Assembly (NCBI GenBank): GCA_937896665.1
Contig: CALBNS010000040.1
Location: 62,001 to 126,000, forward strand
Length of the DNA stretch: 64,000 nucleotides
Origin: an uncultured Clostridia bacterium
Lineage (GTDB): Bacteria; Bacillota; Clostridia; Lachnospirales; Lachnospiraceae
Direction of reading: 5' to 3'
Below the pieces are notes generated by a model, which saw only the letters and a program-made list of their open reading frames with translations, had not been told where the DNA came from and ran no database searches. Positions 29,926-38,951 of this stretch are shown one piece after another (position 1 is the first letter of the stretch; each line of letters starts with the position of its first letter). The translations under genes were made by a program, and so were the position numbers.

Positions 29926-29952
29926 AACGGGGGAGTTTATCTCCCGTTTTTA
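29926..29952 (+). terminator. Terminator after the fakA-like gene
   Basis: The stem AACGGGGGAG / CTCCCGTT with a 5-nt loop is followed by a T-run. It lies 12 nt after the stop codon. Confidence 0.85.
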
Positions 29953-29959
29953 ATATCCT

Positions 29960-30033
29960 GGGAGAGTAGTCCGTGACAGACTACTTTCCTAGAATAAAAA
30001 AACACTTGTGTAAGAGTTTGCGTGCGAACTCTT
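29960..30033 (+). promoter_or_regulatory. Two further hairpins in the recG leader
   Basis: A stem GGGAGAGTAGTC / GACTACTTTCC (about 29961-29992) is followed by AAGAGTTTGC / GCGAACTCTT (30012-30033), which is itself followed by TTGTTC. Both sit between the preceding terminator and recG, and the second ends 27 nt before recG. They could act on recG mRNA or reinforce termination. Confidence 0.45.
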
Positions 30034-30059
30034 TGTTCGAATTGTGAATGAGGATTATT

Positions 30060-32120
30060 ATGAATGAGCAGTCAAGAATCAGTGAATTAAAAGGTATTGG
30101 CGAAAAAACTGAACGATTATTTCAAAAACTTAATATTTATACTATTGGTGATTTGCTCCGCTATTATCCACGGGATTATGAGATTTATGAACCACCTGTT
30201 TTGATCTCTGAGGCAGTGGAAGGAAAGACAGTGACAATAAACGGCATGATTTATGGAAAAGTGCAGGTAAGTAATCTGAAAAACATGCAGGTTACGACGA
30301 TTTATGTGAAGGATGTCAGTGGAACAATGAGAGTGGTATGGTTTCGTATGCCATTTCTTCGCAATACATTACAAAAGGGCGGTGTAATCACACTGAGAGG
30401 AAAAATAGTAAATCGAAAAGGTGTATTACTGATGGAGCATCCGGAAATTTTTTACCCAAGTGCACTTTATGATGAAAAGTTAGATACAATGCAACCGGTG
30501 TATCCTTTGACAAACGGTATTACAAATCATGCAATTGTGAAGGCTGTAAAACAGGCAATCAGCTATCTTGATTTAAAACGGGAGTTTCTCCCGCAGAGCA
30601 TCAGGCTTGCGAATCATTTGGCGGAGTATAATTATGCCGTGCGTGGCATCCATTTTCCAGAAAATAAAGAACAGCTTTATCTTGCACGGGAAAGGCTTGT
30701 ATTTGAAGAATTTTTGATTTTTATCCTGGCAATTCGTCGGTTGAAAGAGACTAATCATAAGATTGAAAATAAATTTCAATTTAAAAATCAGGCACTAGTT
30801 GAAAATATGATACAAAAACTTCCGTATGAGTTGACGAATGCACAGAAACGAGTATGGAAAGATATTCAAAGGGACATGAATGGTGAACATGTTATGTCGA
30901 GATTAATCCAAGGTGATGTGGGATCAGGAAAAACAATTGTTGCAACACTTGGGCTTGCACTTGTCGGTTTGAATGGATATCAGGGTGCAATGATGGTGCC
31001 GACGGAGGTTCTTGCAAGACAACATTTTGAGTCCATTACAAGGTTATTGGAACAATATGAAATCCCACTTCATGCTGAACTTTTAACAGGATCCATGACT
31101 GCAAAGCAAAAACGGGAGGCATACACAAGAATCGCAGAGGGAAGTGCACAAATTATCATTGGGACACATGCCTTAATTCAAGAAAAAGTGCAGTACAAAT
31201 CATTGGCTTTGGTTGTAACTGATGAACAGCATCGTTTTGGAGTAAAACAGCGAGAAAAGCTTGCAGAAAAAGGTCAGTTTCCACATATTCTGGTCATGAG
31301 TGCGACACCGATACCAAGGACACTTGCCATGATTATCTATGGTGATCTGGACATCTCGGTTATTGACGAACTTCCTGCAAACCGTCTTCCGATTAAGAAC
31401 TGTGTCGTTGATACGGGATATCGCAAAACGGCATATACATTTATAAAAAAACAGGTGCAGGAAGGTCGACAGTGTTATGTAATCTGTCCGATGGTTGAGG
31501 AAAGCGAACAGCTTGAGGCAGAAAATGTAATTGATTATGCGAAAAATCTCCAGGAAGAGTTAGGAAATGAAATTGTGGTTTCCCATTTACACGGAAGAAT
31601 GAAACAGGGTGAGAAAGATAGTATTATGGGTCGTTTTGGGAAAAATGAAATACAAGTACTTGTATCTACGACGGTAATTGAAGTCGGAATTAATGTTCCA
31701 AATGCAACGGTGATGATGATTGAAAATGCAGAACGTTTTGGACTTGCACAACTTCATCAACTGAGAGGCCGCGTGGGGCGAGGAAAAGAACAGTCTTACT
31801 GTATTTTTATGACTGCATCAAAAACAAAGGAAGCAAAAGAACGACTGTCCATTTTAAATAAATCAAATGATGGTTTTTTTATTGCAAATGAGGATTTAAA
31901 ACTTCGCGGTCCAGGTGATTTGTTTGGCATCAGGCAAAGTGGAATTCTAGATTTTAAACTAGGAGACGTATTTCAGGATGCAAAAACGCTGCAGAGAGCA
32001 AATGAAGCAGCAGGAACACTTCTAAAAGAAGACAAATATTTACAATTGCCTGAAAATCAAAATTTAAAAGATTATCTGGAAGAATATATAAAAAACGATA
32101 TGTTAGAAGCAACTTTGTAA
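30060..32120 (+). CDS. recG: ATP-dependent DNA helicase RecG
   Basis: A 686-aa helicase that reverses stalled replication forks and migrates branched DNA. The N-terminal wedge/OB domain (about 55-150) is followed by two helicase domains. Walker A is GDVGSGKTIVA, motif II is DEQH, and motif III is VMSATPIPRTLA. The C-terminal pattern is QLHQLRGRVGRGKEQSYC. The start is the ATG preceded by GAGG (ATTATT spacer). An in-frame ATG four codons upstream overlaps that site. Confidence 0.97.
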   Translation: MNEQSRISELKGIGEKTERLFQKLNIYTIGDLLRYYPRDYEIYEPPVLISEAVEGKTVTINGMIYGKVQVSNLKNMQVTTIYVKDVSGTMRVVWFRMPFLRNTLQKGGVITLRGKIVNRKGVLLMEHPEIFYPSALYDEKLDTMQPVYPLTNGITNHAIVKAVKQAISYLDLKREFLPQSIRLANHLAEYNYAVRGIHFPENKEQLYLARERLVFEEFLIFILAIRRLKETNHKIENKFQFKNQALVENMIQKLPYELTNAQKRVWKDIQRDMNGEHVMSRLIQGDVGSGKTIVATLGLALVGLNGYQGAMMVPTEVLARQHFESITRLLEQYEIPLHAELLTGSMTAKQKREAYTRIAEGSAQIIIGTHALIQEKVQYKSLALVVTDEQHRFGVKQREKLAEKGQFPHILVMSATPIPRTLAMIIYGDLDISVIDELPANRLPIKNCVVDTGYRKTAYTFIKKQVQEGRQCYVICPMVEESEQLEAENVIDYAKNLQEELGNEIVVSHLHGRMKQGEKDSIMGRFGKNEIQVLVSTTVIEVGINVPNATVMMIENAERFGLAQLHQLRGRVGRGKEQSYCIFMTASKTKEAKERLSILNKSNDGFFIANEDLKLRGPGDLFGIRQSGILDFKLGDVFQDAKTLQRANEAAGTLLKEDKYLQLPENQNLKDYLEEYIKNDMLEATL

Positions 32121-32163
32121 TTATTCATGAACAAAATCTGTAAAACTATGAAAGAATTGCTAG

Positions 32164-32191
32164 TGTAAGATTGTTTATTCTCCACATACTA
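32164..32191 (+). promoter_or_regulatory. Possible forespore (sigma-G/F-type) promoter of the spore protein gene
   Basis: The sequence CATACTA (32185-32191) matches the known sigma-G -10 consensus and lies 56 nt before the spore protein start. The best -35 candidate, TGTAAG, sits at a shorter spacing than usual. The assignment rests on the -10 and on the gene downstream. Confidence 0.3.
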
Positions 32192-32246
32192 AGACTGTAA
32201 CATAAAACAGTTACAAAAACGAAGAATCTAAAGGAGGAAAACGAAA

Positions 32247-32456
32247 ATGGCAAATCGTTCATCAAACAGAGCAGCAGTGCCAGAGGCAAAAGCTGCATTA
32301 GACAAATTCAAATATGAAGTAGCAAGCGAACTTGGAGTACCTTTAAAAGACGGATACAATGGTGATTTAACATCAAGACAGAACGGTTCTGTTGGCGGTT
32401 ATATGGTTAAAAAAATGATCGAACAGCAGGAAAAACAAATGTCAGAAGGTAAATAA
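32247..32456 (+). CDS. Alpha/beta-type small acid-soluble spore protein
   Basis: A 69-aa protein that coats and protects DNA in dormant spores. The two conserved blocks are present: FKYEVASELGVPL, which contains the germination protease cleavage site between Glu and Val, and NGDLTSRQNGSVGGYMVKKMIE. It has a strong AAAGGAGGAAAAC site, its own terminator, and probably its own forespore promoter. It is direct evidence that the organism sporulates or descends from a spore-former. Confidence 0.97.
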   Translation: MANRSSNRAAVPEAKAALDKFKYEVASELGVPLKDGYNGDLTSRQNGSVGGYMVKKMIEQQEKQMSEGK

Positions 32457-32470
32457 GTAGAATGAAAAAT

Positions 32471-32526
32471 GGTGCCGGTGCTTGGACAGATAAGAAATCT
32501 GTCCAAGTTCCGGCTCCTTATTTTTG
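32471..32526 (+). terminator. Strong terminator of the spore protein gene
   Basis: A long stem of about 21 bp with a few mismatches, GGTGCCGGTGCTTGGACAGA pairing with TCTGTCCAAGTTCCGGCTCC, followed by TTATTTTT. Confidence 0.93.
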
Positions 32527-32627
32527 GTTCCTATTTTCGGCAAACATTACAAAAATGATGAGGCAAGTTGACAAGTAGAAAATGTATACGTATAATATAT
32601 GAGAAAAAGTGTGGTGTGAGGTAGTTT

Positions 32628-33194
32628 ATGAGAGTAATTGCAGGAACTGCGAAACGATTACAATTAAAGACGATAGAAGGATTAGATACAAGACCTACTA
32701 CAGACCGTATTAAAGAGACACTATTTAATATGATTTCGGAATATCTCGCAGATTCTTATTTTTTAGACCTGTTCAGTGGCAGCGGAGGAATTGGAATTGA
32801 AGCTTTAAGCAGAGGAGCAAGGGAAGCTTTTTTTGTAGAAAAAAATAAAAAAGCTATGGATTGCATTCGGGAAAACTTAAAAATTAGCAAGCTGGCAGAG
32901 CAGGCAGTATTGATGGAAACGGATGTGATTACTGCATTACGAAAACTGGAAAATTCCAAGAAATTTGATTACATTTTCATGGATCCACCGTATAATCAAC
33001 TTTTGGAAAAAGAAGTTCTTATATATCTGTCAACCTCAGAATTATTGTCAGAAGATGCAATAATTATTATAGAGGCATCATTGGAGACCGATTTTTCCTA
33101 TGTGGAAGAATTAGGATTTTCTGTAATCAAGGAAAAAGTATATAAGACAAATAAGCACCTGTTTTTAGAGAGAAAGGCTGAGGCAAATGTTTAG
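32628..33194 (+). CDS. rsmD: 16S rRNA (guanine(966)-N(2))-methyltransferase RsmD
   Basis: A 188-aa SAM-dependent methyltransferase. It starts [15 protein letters not shown] with [14 protein letters not shown], the RsmD hallmark. The SAM-binding loop is [18 protein letters not shown] and the catalytic motif is MDPPYNQ. Its 3' end overlaps coaD by 8 nt. The rsmD-coaD pair is conserved in Firmicutes. Confidence 0.95.
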   Translation: MRVIAGTAKRLQLKTIEGLDTRPTTDRIKETLFNMISEYLADSYFLDLFSGSGGIGIEALSRGAREAFFVEKNKKAMDCIRENLKISKLAEQAVLMETDVITALRKLENSKKFDYIFMDPPYNQLLEKEVLIYLSTSELLSEDAIIIIEASLETDFSYVEELGFSVIKEKVYKTNKHLFLERKAEANV

Positions 33195-33678
33195 AGCAAT
33201 TTATCCGGGAAGTTTTGATCCAGTGACAAACGGACACCTTGATATTATAGAACGGTCTGCACAGATTGCCGATGAATTAATTGTCGGTGTATTGAATAAT
33301 AAGGCAAAAACACCGTTGTTTTCTGTGGAAGAACGTGTTAAAATGTTAAAAGACGTGACGAAACATTTGGAAAATGTCAAAGTCATTCCATTTGAGGGAC
33401 TGCTTGTAGAATTTGCAAAGCAGGTGAATGCAAAGGCAGTGGTAAGAGGTCTGCGAGCAATTACTGATTTTGAATATGAACTACAAATGGCGCAGACAAA
33501 TCATAAGCTTGAACCGGATGTTGAGACGTTATTTTTGACAACAAGTTTGGAATATTCGTTCTTAAGTTCCACTACTGTAAAGGAAGTTGCAAGTTTTGAC
33601 GGGGACATTAGTCAGTTTGTTCCTGAGAGTATTGCTAAATATGTAAAAGAAAAGATAGAAGAAAAAAGGAGAGCATAA
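33187..33678 (+). CDS. coaD: Pantetheine-phosphate adenylyltransferase
   Basis: A 163-aa enzyme of coenzyme A synthesis that adenylates 4'-phosphopantetheine. The nucleotidyltransferase motif [14 protein letters not shown] is at the N-terminus. The conserved [18 protein letters not shown] and [12 protein letters not shown] follow. The length is typical. It overlaps rsmD and is 2 nt from the following gene. Confidence 0.97.
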   Translation: MFRAIYPGSFDPVTNGHLDIIERSAQIADELIVGVLNNKAKTPLFSVEERVKMLKDVTKHLENVKVIPFEGLLVEFAKQVNAKAVVRGLRAITDFEYELQMAQTNHKLEPDVETLFLTTSLEYSFLSSTTVKEVASFDGDISQFVPESIAKYVKEKIEEKRRA

Positions 33679-33680
33679 AT

Positions 33681-34277
33681 ATGAGTAGTCGTATTGAACA
33701 AATTATTGAAGAAATCGAGGAATACATTGATAGCTGTAAATTTCAACCATTATCTACAACGAAAATAATTGTAAACAAAGAGCAGATGGATGAATTGTTA
33801 CGTGAATTACGTATGAAGACTCCGGAAGAAATCAAGCGCTACCAGAAAATCATTGCTAACAAAGATGCAATCCTTGCTGATGCACGTGCGAAAGCAGAGA
33901 GCATGTTAGAAGAAGCCCAGATTCATACAAATCAGTTAATCAGTGAGCATGAGATTATGCAGCAGGCATATGCACAGGCAAATGACATTGTAATGGCAGC
34001 AACAGAGCAGGCTCAGGAGATTCTTGACAATGCAACAAATGATGCAAACGATATCCGCATCGGTGCAATACAGTATACAAATGATATTATGTCAAATGTT
34101 GAAAATATTATTGCGCATACATTAGACAGCTATACTACAAAATATGATGGTTTAGTAAATTCTCTTCGTGAATGCTATGACATCGTTTGTACGAACCGCG
34201 CAGAGTTAGATGTCCAGGACAAATCTGAACATGGAATGGAAGCTGAATTTGGCGAAGAATTCGCTATTGAAGAATAA
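33681..34277 (+). CDS. Coiled-coil protein, ATPase-subunit-like annotation family
   Basis: A 198-aa soluble protein. Residues about 45-150 form a long, Ala/Glu/Gln-rich helical region (ADARAKAESMLEEAQ, then ATEQAQEILDNATNDANDI) that resembles ATP synthase b/H subunits and DivIVA-like coiled coils. The acidic C-terminal tail is short. No catalytic motif is visible. A scaffolding role at the division site or membrane is possible but not shown. It is translationally linked to coaD. Its stop codon overlaps the convergent ylbJ gene by 14 nt. Confidence 0.7.
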   Translation: MSSRIEQIIEEIEEYIDSCKFQPLSTTKIIVNKEQMDELLRELRMKTPEEIKRYQKIIANKDAILADARAKAESMLEEAQIHTNQLISEHEIMQQAYAQANDIVMAATEQAQEILDNATNDANDIRIGAIQYTNDIMSNVENIIAHTLDSYTTKYDGLVNSLRECYDIVCTNRAELDVQDKSEHGMEAEFGEEFAIEE

Positions 34278-35199
34278 AACTTACATAAAAGAAAGCAAAC
34301 AGGCTGGTTACCAGAGCGGTAATCAGCTTTTCTATTATATATGGAACAATAGAAAGTTTTGTCTGTTGTATCACGGAACTAGTCTGTACAACGGCGCAAA
34401 ATCCTCCAAAAGAAGCCAGGAAAAACACAGTCAGATAGCGGAGTAAATCAGTTTTGTATGTATGTAACAAAAGTGGAATTCCATTTGTGATTTCTAGTAG
34501 TGGTAATAAAAATGTATGAAAAACTGTTATACTAATAGGAGTGCTTTTGGCAATTTCAATCAATATGGAAAAGAGTATGATATATCCTCCTACTTTTGTA
34601 ATTGTCTCAAATGCACTCATAATGCAATTGTCGACGAGCTGAAAATTAACACAGATTGTATTTTGTTGTTTCATCAAATCGGCAGTAGGAAGGAATGCCG
34701 GCTTATGGTAAATACGAAATAGAAAGCTGCATAATACCGGAGGAATTAATAAGATTATCAGTGCAGGAAAGATCAATTGTTCATTTTTGAAATTCTGAAG
34801 AACAATATAACTGATGATAAACATTGGACTTATATTATTACAGAACGAAAGCAGATATTGTCCTTCCGATAAAGAAATCCGTTTTGTGTGTATCAGGTCG
34901 GCGGTTACTTTAGCTCCCAGTGGATAACCACATAGAAATCCTGTCAGAATGGCAAAGCTTCCATTTTCCGATACATGAAATATTTTCTTTAGCATAGGTC
35001 CAAACAGGCGGGAAATAAAGCAGATAGAATTCGTATATATCAGTAAGTTTGAAATAATTACAAAAGGAAGCAGAGTAGGAAGAATCGTATGAAACCATAA
35101 TAAAAGTCCATTTGCAGCACCTTCAAATGCCTCTTTTGGAAGTAACAGCATAGCAAAGAATAAGATAATAATACAACATGCACTAAATACCTGCTTCAT
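34264..35199 (-). CDS. ylbJ: Sporulation integral membrane protein YlbJ
   Basis: A 311-aa membrane protein with about eight hydrophobic helices. The family start EAFEGAANGLLLWFHTILPTLLPFVIISNLLI and the core GFLCGYPLGAKVTADL with SFCNNISPMFII are typical of YlbJ and of nucleoside-recognition gate domains (quoted here in parts: ANGLLLWFHTILPTLLPF). In Bacillus it is needed for spore cortex formation. It lies beside coaD, as in Bacillus, but convergent here. It is divergent from the M23 peptidase gene. Confidence 0.88.
   Translation of the reverse strand: MKQVFSACCIIILFFAMLLLPKEAFEGAANGLLLWFHTILPTLLPFVIISNLLIYTNSICFISRLFGPMLKKIFHVSENGSFAILTGFLCGYPLGAKVTADLIHTKRISLSEGQYLLSFCNNISPMFIISYIVLQNFKNEQLIFPALIILLIPPVLCSFLFRIYHKPAFLPTADLMKQQNTICVNFQLVDNCIMSAFETITKVGGYIILFSILIEIAKSTPISITVFHTFLLPLLEITNGIPLLLHTYKTDLLRYLTVFFLASFGGFCAVVQTSSVIQQTKLSIVPYIIEKLITALVTSLFAFFYVSFILQ
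34303..34331 (+). terminator. Terminator of the rsmD-coaD operon, inside the ylbJ coding end
   Basis: A 10-bp stem, GCTGGTTACC / GGTAATCAGC, with a short loop and TTTTCT. It lies within the 3' coding end of the convergent ylbJ gene. Confidence 0.75.
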
Positions 35200-35305
35200 A
35201 GACGGACACCACCTGATTTTTTATCAATATATGCTGTCTCTCAGCGTTTATGAAAGATATATGATAGGAAGAAAAGACATATATTGATAGAAAAAAAGGT
35301 TTTTT

Positions 35306-36142
35306 ATGAAACGGAAATATAAACAAAATTTATTCCTGCTGGTCTTTCTGGCAGCATTATTTATCGTATTATTGAGTATCAAGCTTTTAGATGCCAGTGA
35401 ACTCCAGATGTTAAATGAATCGATTGTCTTTGAAAGTGCATTCCGTGAGCAGAAATTGGAACCAGAAATGCTCGATTATTTACAGAATGAAGAACACAAA
35501 GGTATGGCTGTGGGACTTTATCTTTTGGAAAGTAAGTTTGGCTATCAGAAATTCCCTATGAAATTTACGAAAGAAAATTTTCGTAAACTCAGGAAAAAGT
35601 GGCAAAAAAAAGAAGAATTTCAGACGTATTTAGAGATGATGCAGGCAATCTGGGAGGACATAAGCTATTTTCCGGTTCCGGTCTCCACAACGGATTCAGA
35701 GGCAACTGTGTCTTATGTAGAAAGTTGGATGATGGAGCGTACCTACGGCGGAAAGAGAGGACATGAGGGGACAGACATTATGGCAAAGAAGAATGTACGG
35801 GGACTTTATCCTATTATTAGTATGACAGACGGAATCGTAAAAAGTAAGGGATGGCTAGAAAAAGGAGGATACCGGATTGGAATTTTATCGCCTTCTGGAG
35901 GATATTTTTACTATGCACATTTGGATTCCTATGCCGATGTGGAGATAGGCGATACTATAGAGGCAGGAGATATATTGGGATTTATGGGTGACAGTGGCTA
36001 TGGTGTGGAAGGAACCGTGGGCAAGTTTCCGGTACATCTCCATTTAGGAATTTATATTTATCCGGATGGAGAGGAAATGAGTGTAAATTCATATCACATA
36101 CTACGATATCTGGAAAACCACAAATTAAAATGTGCGTATTAG
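35306..36142 (+). CDS. M23 family peptidase (LytM domain), membrane-anchored
   Basis: A 278-aa exported endopeptidase. One N-terminal membrane helix (about 9-26) is followed by a charged helical region (about 30-120) and the C-terminal LytM domain (about 145-260). Zinc ligands are intact: HEGTD (H and D of the first motif) and HLHLG (second motif). It should therefore be an active peptidoglycan hydrolase, unlike degenerate EnvC-type relatives. A site AAAAAAGG is weak. Being opposite ylbJ suggests, but does not prove, a spore-envelope role. Confidence 0.85.
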   Translation: MKRKYKQNLFLLVFLAALFIVLLSIKLLDASELQMLNESIVFESAFREQKLEPEMLDYLQNEEHKGMAVGLYLLESKFGYQKFPMKFTKENFRKLRKKWQKKEEFQTYLEMMQAIWEDISYFPVPVSTTDSEATVSYVESWMMERTYGGKRGHEGTDIMAKKNVRGLYPIISMTDGIVKSKGWLEKGGYRIGILSPSGGYFYYAHLDSYADVEIGDTIEAGDILGFMGDSGYGVEGTVGKFPVHLHLGIYIYPDGEEMSVNSYHILRYLENHKLKCAY

Positions 36143-36202
36143 GTATAGAGTTATCCTTGGATTTATGATATACTAAAATGATGTTAATGTGGAGGATAAA
36201 AT

Positions 36203-37588
36203 ATGAGTTTACCAATTGCATTTGAGGAAAAGATGAAAATGCTCTTAGGAGCTGAATTTGACGATTATATAAAATGTTATGAAGAAAAAAGATTATACGG
36301 TCTTCGTGTAAATACAAAAAAAATTAGTGTAGAAGATTTTAAAAAGATTTGTCCATTTAAAATAGAGCCAATTCCGTGGATTGAAAATGGTTTCTATTAT
36401 GACGGAGAACATGAACAGCCGGCAAAGCACCCATATTATTTCGCGGGATTATATTACCTGCAGGAACCAAGTGCCATGACACCGGCAAACCGTCTGCCAA
36501 TTGAACCGGGAGATAAAGTTCTGGATGTCTGTGCCGCACCAGGCGGGAAAGCCACTGAGTTAGGAGCAAAACTACATGGTGAGGGCGTTTTGGTTGCCAA
36601 TGACATTAGTAATTCTAGAGCGAAGGGACTGCTTAAGAATATCGAAGTTTTTGGGATAGGTAACGTACTTGTATTAAGTGAAGAACCAGGTAAGATTGAA
36701 GAATACTTTAAGGAGTACTTTGATAAAATCCTGATTGATGCACCATGTTCCGGTGAAGGAATGTTTCGAAAAGACAAAAAGATGGTAAAAGCCTGGGAGG
36801 AACATGGACCGGAGTTTTTTTCTAAAATCCAGAGGGGCATTCTGCTGCAGGCAGCAAGGATGCTAAAACCAGGCGGAATGCTGCTTTATTCTACTTGTAC
36901 ATTTGATCCACAGGAAAATGAGGGGGCAATCGAATATCTGAGACAGGAATATCCTGAATTCGAGATTAAAGAGTTGATGCCATATGAAGGATTCGCAAAG
37001 GGAAGACCAGAGGTCACAGAGTCCAAAGATCCTTCCTTTGAAAAGACAGTTCGTATCTGGCCTCATAAGATGCATGGGGAAGGACATTATCTTGCCCTGC
37101 TGAAAAAGGGAGAGGCAGAAGAATCGAAAGACATAAAAGTGCAAAAAAGCCGCAATAAAAAAGTGCCGGAGGAGATACTTACATTTTTCGAAGATATTTC
37201 ATGGGAGATGGACTGGAACCGTCTAGAGACATATAGCGAAAAAGTATATTATATGCCAAAAGATATTCCAAATGTCAAAGGAATTCGCTTCCTGCGAACC
37301 GGATTGTATCTAGGTGATTTAAAGAAGAACCGTTTTGAACCGAGCCAGTCACTTGCAATGTGCCTTAAAGCAGACGAATATGTACACACAATTAATCTGA
37401 ATATCTCGGATGAGCGTGTTGTGAAATATCTCAAAGGTGAGACAATCGACGTGGATGAGCTGGTAAATGCGAAGGAAAAAGGTTGGCAGCTCGTTTTGGT
37501 TGATGGCTATCCTCTCGGATGGGGTAAACTTGCCAATGGAACCTTAAAGAATAAATATTTACCGGGATGGAGATGGCAGTCATTATGA
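36203..37588 (+). CDS. rRNA m5C methyltransferase, RsmF/NSUN family
   Basis: A 461-aa SAM-dependent RNA cytosine-C5 methyltransferase. The N-terminal Rossmann domain has CAAPGGKATELGA, the catalytic DAPCSGEGMFRKDKK and YSTCTFDPQENEGA, with both catalytic cysteines present. The C-terminal part (about 310-461) is the RsmF-specific extension with a PUA-like end (LVDGYPLGWGKLANG). The stop codon overlaps the next start (ATGA), so the two are translationally coupled. Confidence 0.92.
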   Translation: MSLPIAFEEKMKMLLGAEFDDYIKCYEEKRLYGLRVNTKKISVEDFKKICPFKIEPIPWIENGFYYDGEHEQPAKHPYYFAGLYYLQEPSAMTPANRLPIEPGDKVLDVCAAPGGKATELGAKLHGEGVLVANDISNSRAKGLLKNIEVFGIGNVLVLSEEPGKIEEYFKEYFDKILIDAPCSGEGMFRKDKKMVKAWEEHGPEFFSKIQRGILLQAARMLKPGGMLLYSTCTFDPQENEGAIEYLRQEYPEFEIKELMPYEGFAKGRPEVTESKDPSFEKTVRIWPHKMHGEGHYLALLKKGEAEESKDIKVQKSRNKKVPEEILTFFEDISWEMDWNRLETYSEKVYYMPKDIPNVKGIRFLRTGLYLGDLKKNRFEPSQSLAMCLKADEYVHTINLNISDERVVKYLKGETIDVDELVNAKEKGWQLVLVDGYPLGWGKLANGTLKNKYLPGWRWQSL

Positions 37589-38298
37589 TGCGTTTGGATA
37601 AATATCTTTCTGATATGGGGATCGGAACAAGAACAGAGGTAAAAAAAATGATCCGACAGGGAAAAGTTTCTATAGATGGTGTGACAGAAAAGTCTGCGGA
37701 TGCAAAAGTAGAACCGGGAAAACAGGAAATTATTTGTATGAATCAGATGGTTGCCTATGAAAAATATGAATATTATATGCTGAATAAGCCGGCAGGTGTT
37801 GTATCAGCAACAACAGATAAGAAAGATAAGACGGTTTTGGATTTAATTACCGATAAAAAGAGGAAAGATTTATTTCCGGTTGGAAGACTGGATAAAGACA
37901 CAGAAGGCCTACTTTTGATTACGAATGACGGTGAGCTTTCACATGCACTTTTAGCACCGAAAAAGCATGTAGATAAGGTGTATTTTGCAAGAATCCGCGG
38001 AATTGTGACAGAGCAGGATAAAGAACAGTTTGCAGAAGGAGTTTTGATTGGTGCAGATGAGATGACAAAGCCTGCAAATTTAGAAATTCTTGTATCGGAT
38101 GAAATTTCTGAAATCCGTCTGACCATTCAGGAAGGAAAATTTCATCAGGTAAAACGAATGTTTGAGGCAGTAGGAAAAGATGTGATTTATCTGAAAAGGC
38201 TTTCCATGGGAAGTCTGGTACTTGATGAAACATTAGATTTGGGCGAATACAGACCATTGACGGATGAGGAGTTAGAAGCATTATGTTGGAAAAAATAG
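37585..38298 (+). CDS. Ribosomal small-subunit pseudouridine synthase, RsuA family
   Basis: A 237-238-aa enzyme. An N-terminal S4 RNA-binding domain (MRLDKYLSDMGIGTRTEVKK) is followed by the catalytic domain with the active-site Asp in GRLDKDTEGLLLITNDG. The C-terminal signature is EGKFHQVKRMFEAVG. It probably modifies 16S rRNA. The start overlaps the methyltransferase stop. Two adjacent ATGs exist, and the first is used here. Confidence 0.92.
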   Translation: MMRLDKYLSDMGIGTRTEVKKMIRQGKVSIDGVTEKSADAKVEPGKQEIICMNQMVAYEKYEYYMLNKPAGVVSATTDKKDKTVLDLITDKKRKDLFPVGRLDKDTEGLLLITNDGELSHALLAPKKHVDKVYFARIRGIVTEQDKEQFAEGVLIGADEMTKPANLEILVSDEISEIRLTIQEGKFHQVKRMFEAVGKDVIYLKRLSMGSLVLDETLDLGEYRPLTDEELEALCWKK

Positions 38299-38951
38299 AA
38301 GCAGTAATCTTTGATATGGATGGAACTTTAGTGGATTCTATGTGGGTCTGGACAGAAATTGATGATATCTTTCTAGAAAAATATCATTTAACAGAGCCAG
38401 AAGGATTCCATGAAAATATGGAAGGAAAAAGTTATTCTGAGACAGCCCAGTTTGTTTTAGATTTGTTTCCTGAATTGACATTTACATTGGAAGAGCTTAT
38501 GGATAAATGGCATGAGATGGCATATGATCTGTATTGCACGAAGGTTCCATTGAAAAAAGGAGCATATGAGTTCCTAAAGCATATGCATGAGGATGGCGTA
38601 AAACTTGGTATTGCGACCAGCAACCAGCGCGAGCTGGCAATTGCCGCGCTGGAGGCAAATGGAGTTCTGGAATTATTCGATTCGATATGGACATCTTGCG
38701 AAGCTGGAAAAGGAAAGCCTGCTCCGGATGTTTATTTGAGAGTGGCAGAAGAATTGGGAGTTAAACCGGAGCATTGTCTGGTATTTGAGGATGTACCAAT
38801 GGGAATTTTGGCAGGAAAGAATGCCGGCATGAAGGTCTGTGCAGTAGAGGATGACTTTTCAAAACCTCAGAAAGAAAAGAAACGTGCTTTGGCAGACTAC
38901 TATATTCAGGATTATGATAATATAAAAAATAACACCTACGAGGTACTTTAG
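38283..38951 (+). CDS. HAD family hydrolase, beta-phosphoglucomutase-like
   Basis: A 222-aa phosphatase. Motif I is IFDMDGTLVDS, motif II lies in GIATSN, and motif III/IV is GKGKPAPD with LVFEDVPMGILAGKNAGM. The cap domain is inserted after motif I (about 20-85). Substrate specificity cannot be read. The gene overlaps the pseudouridine synthase by 16 nt and touches the next gene, so the four genes from 36203 form one transcription unit. Confidence 0.9.
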   Translation: MLEKIEAVIFDMDGTLVDSMWVWTEIDDIFLEKYHLTEPEGFHENMEGKSYSETAQFVLDLFPELTFTLEELMDKWHEMAYDLYCTKVPLKKGAYEFLKHMHEDGVKLGIATSNQRELAIAALEANGVLELFDSIWTSCEAGKGKPAPDVYLRVAEELGVKPEHCLVFEDVPMGILAGKNAGMKVCAVEDDFSKPQKEKKRALADYYIQDYDNIKNNTYEVL

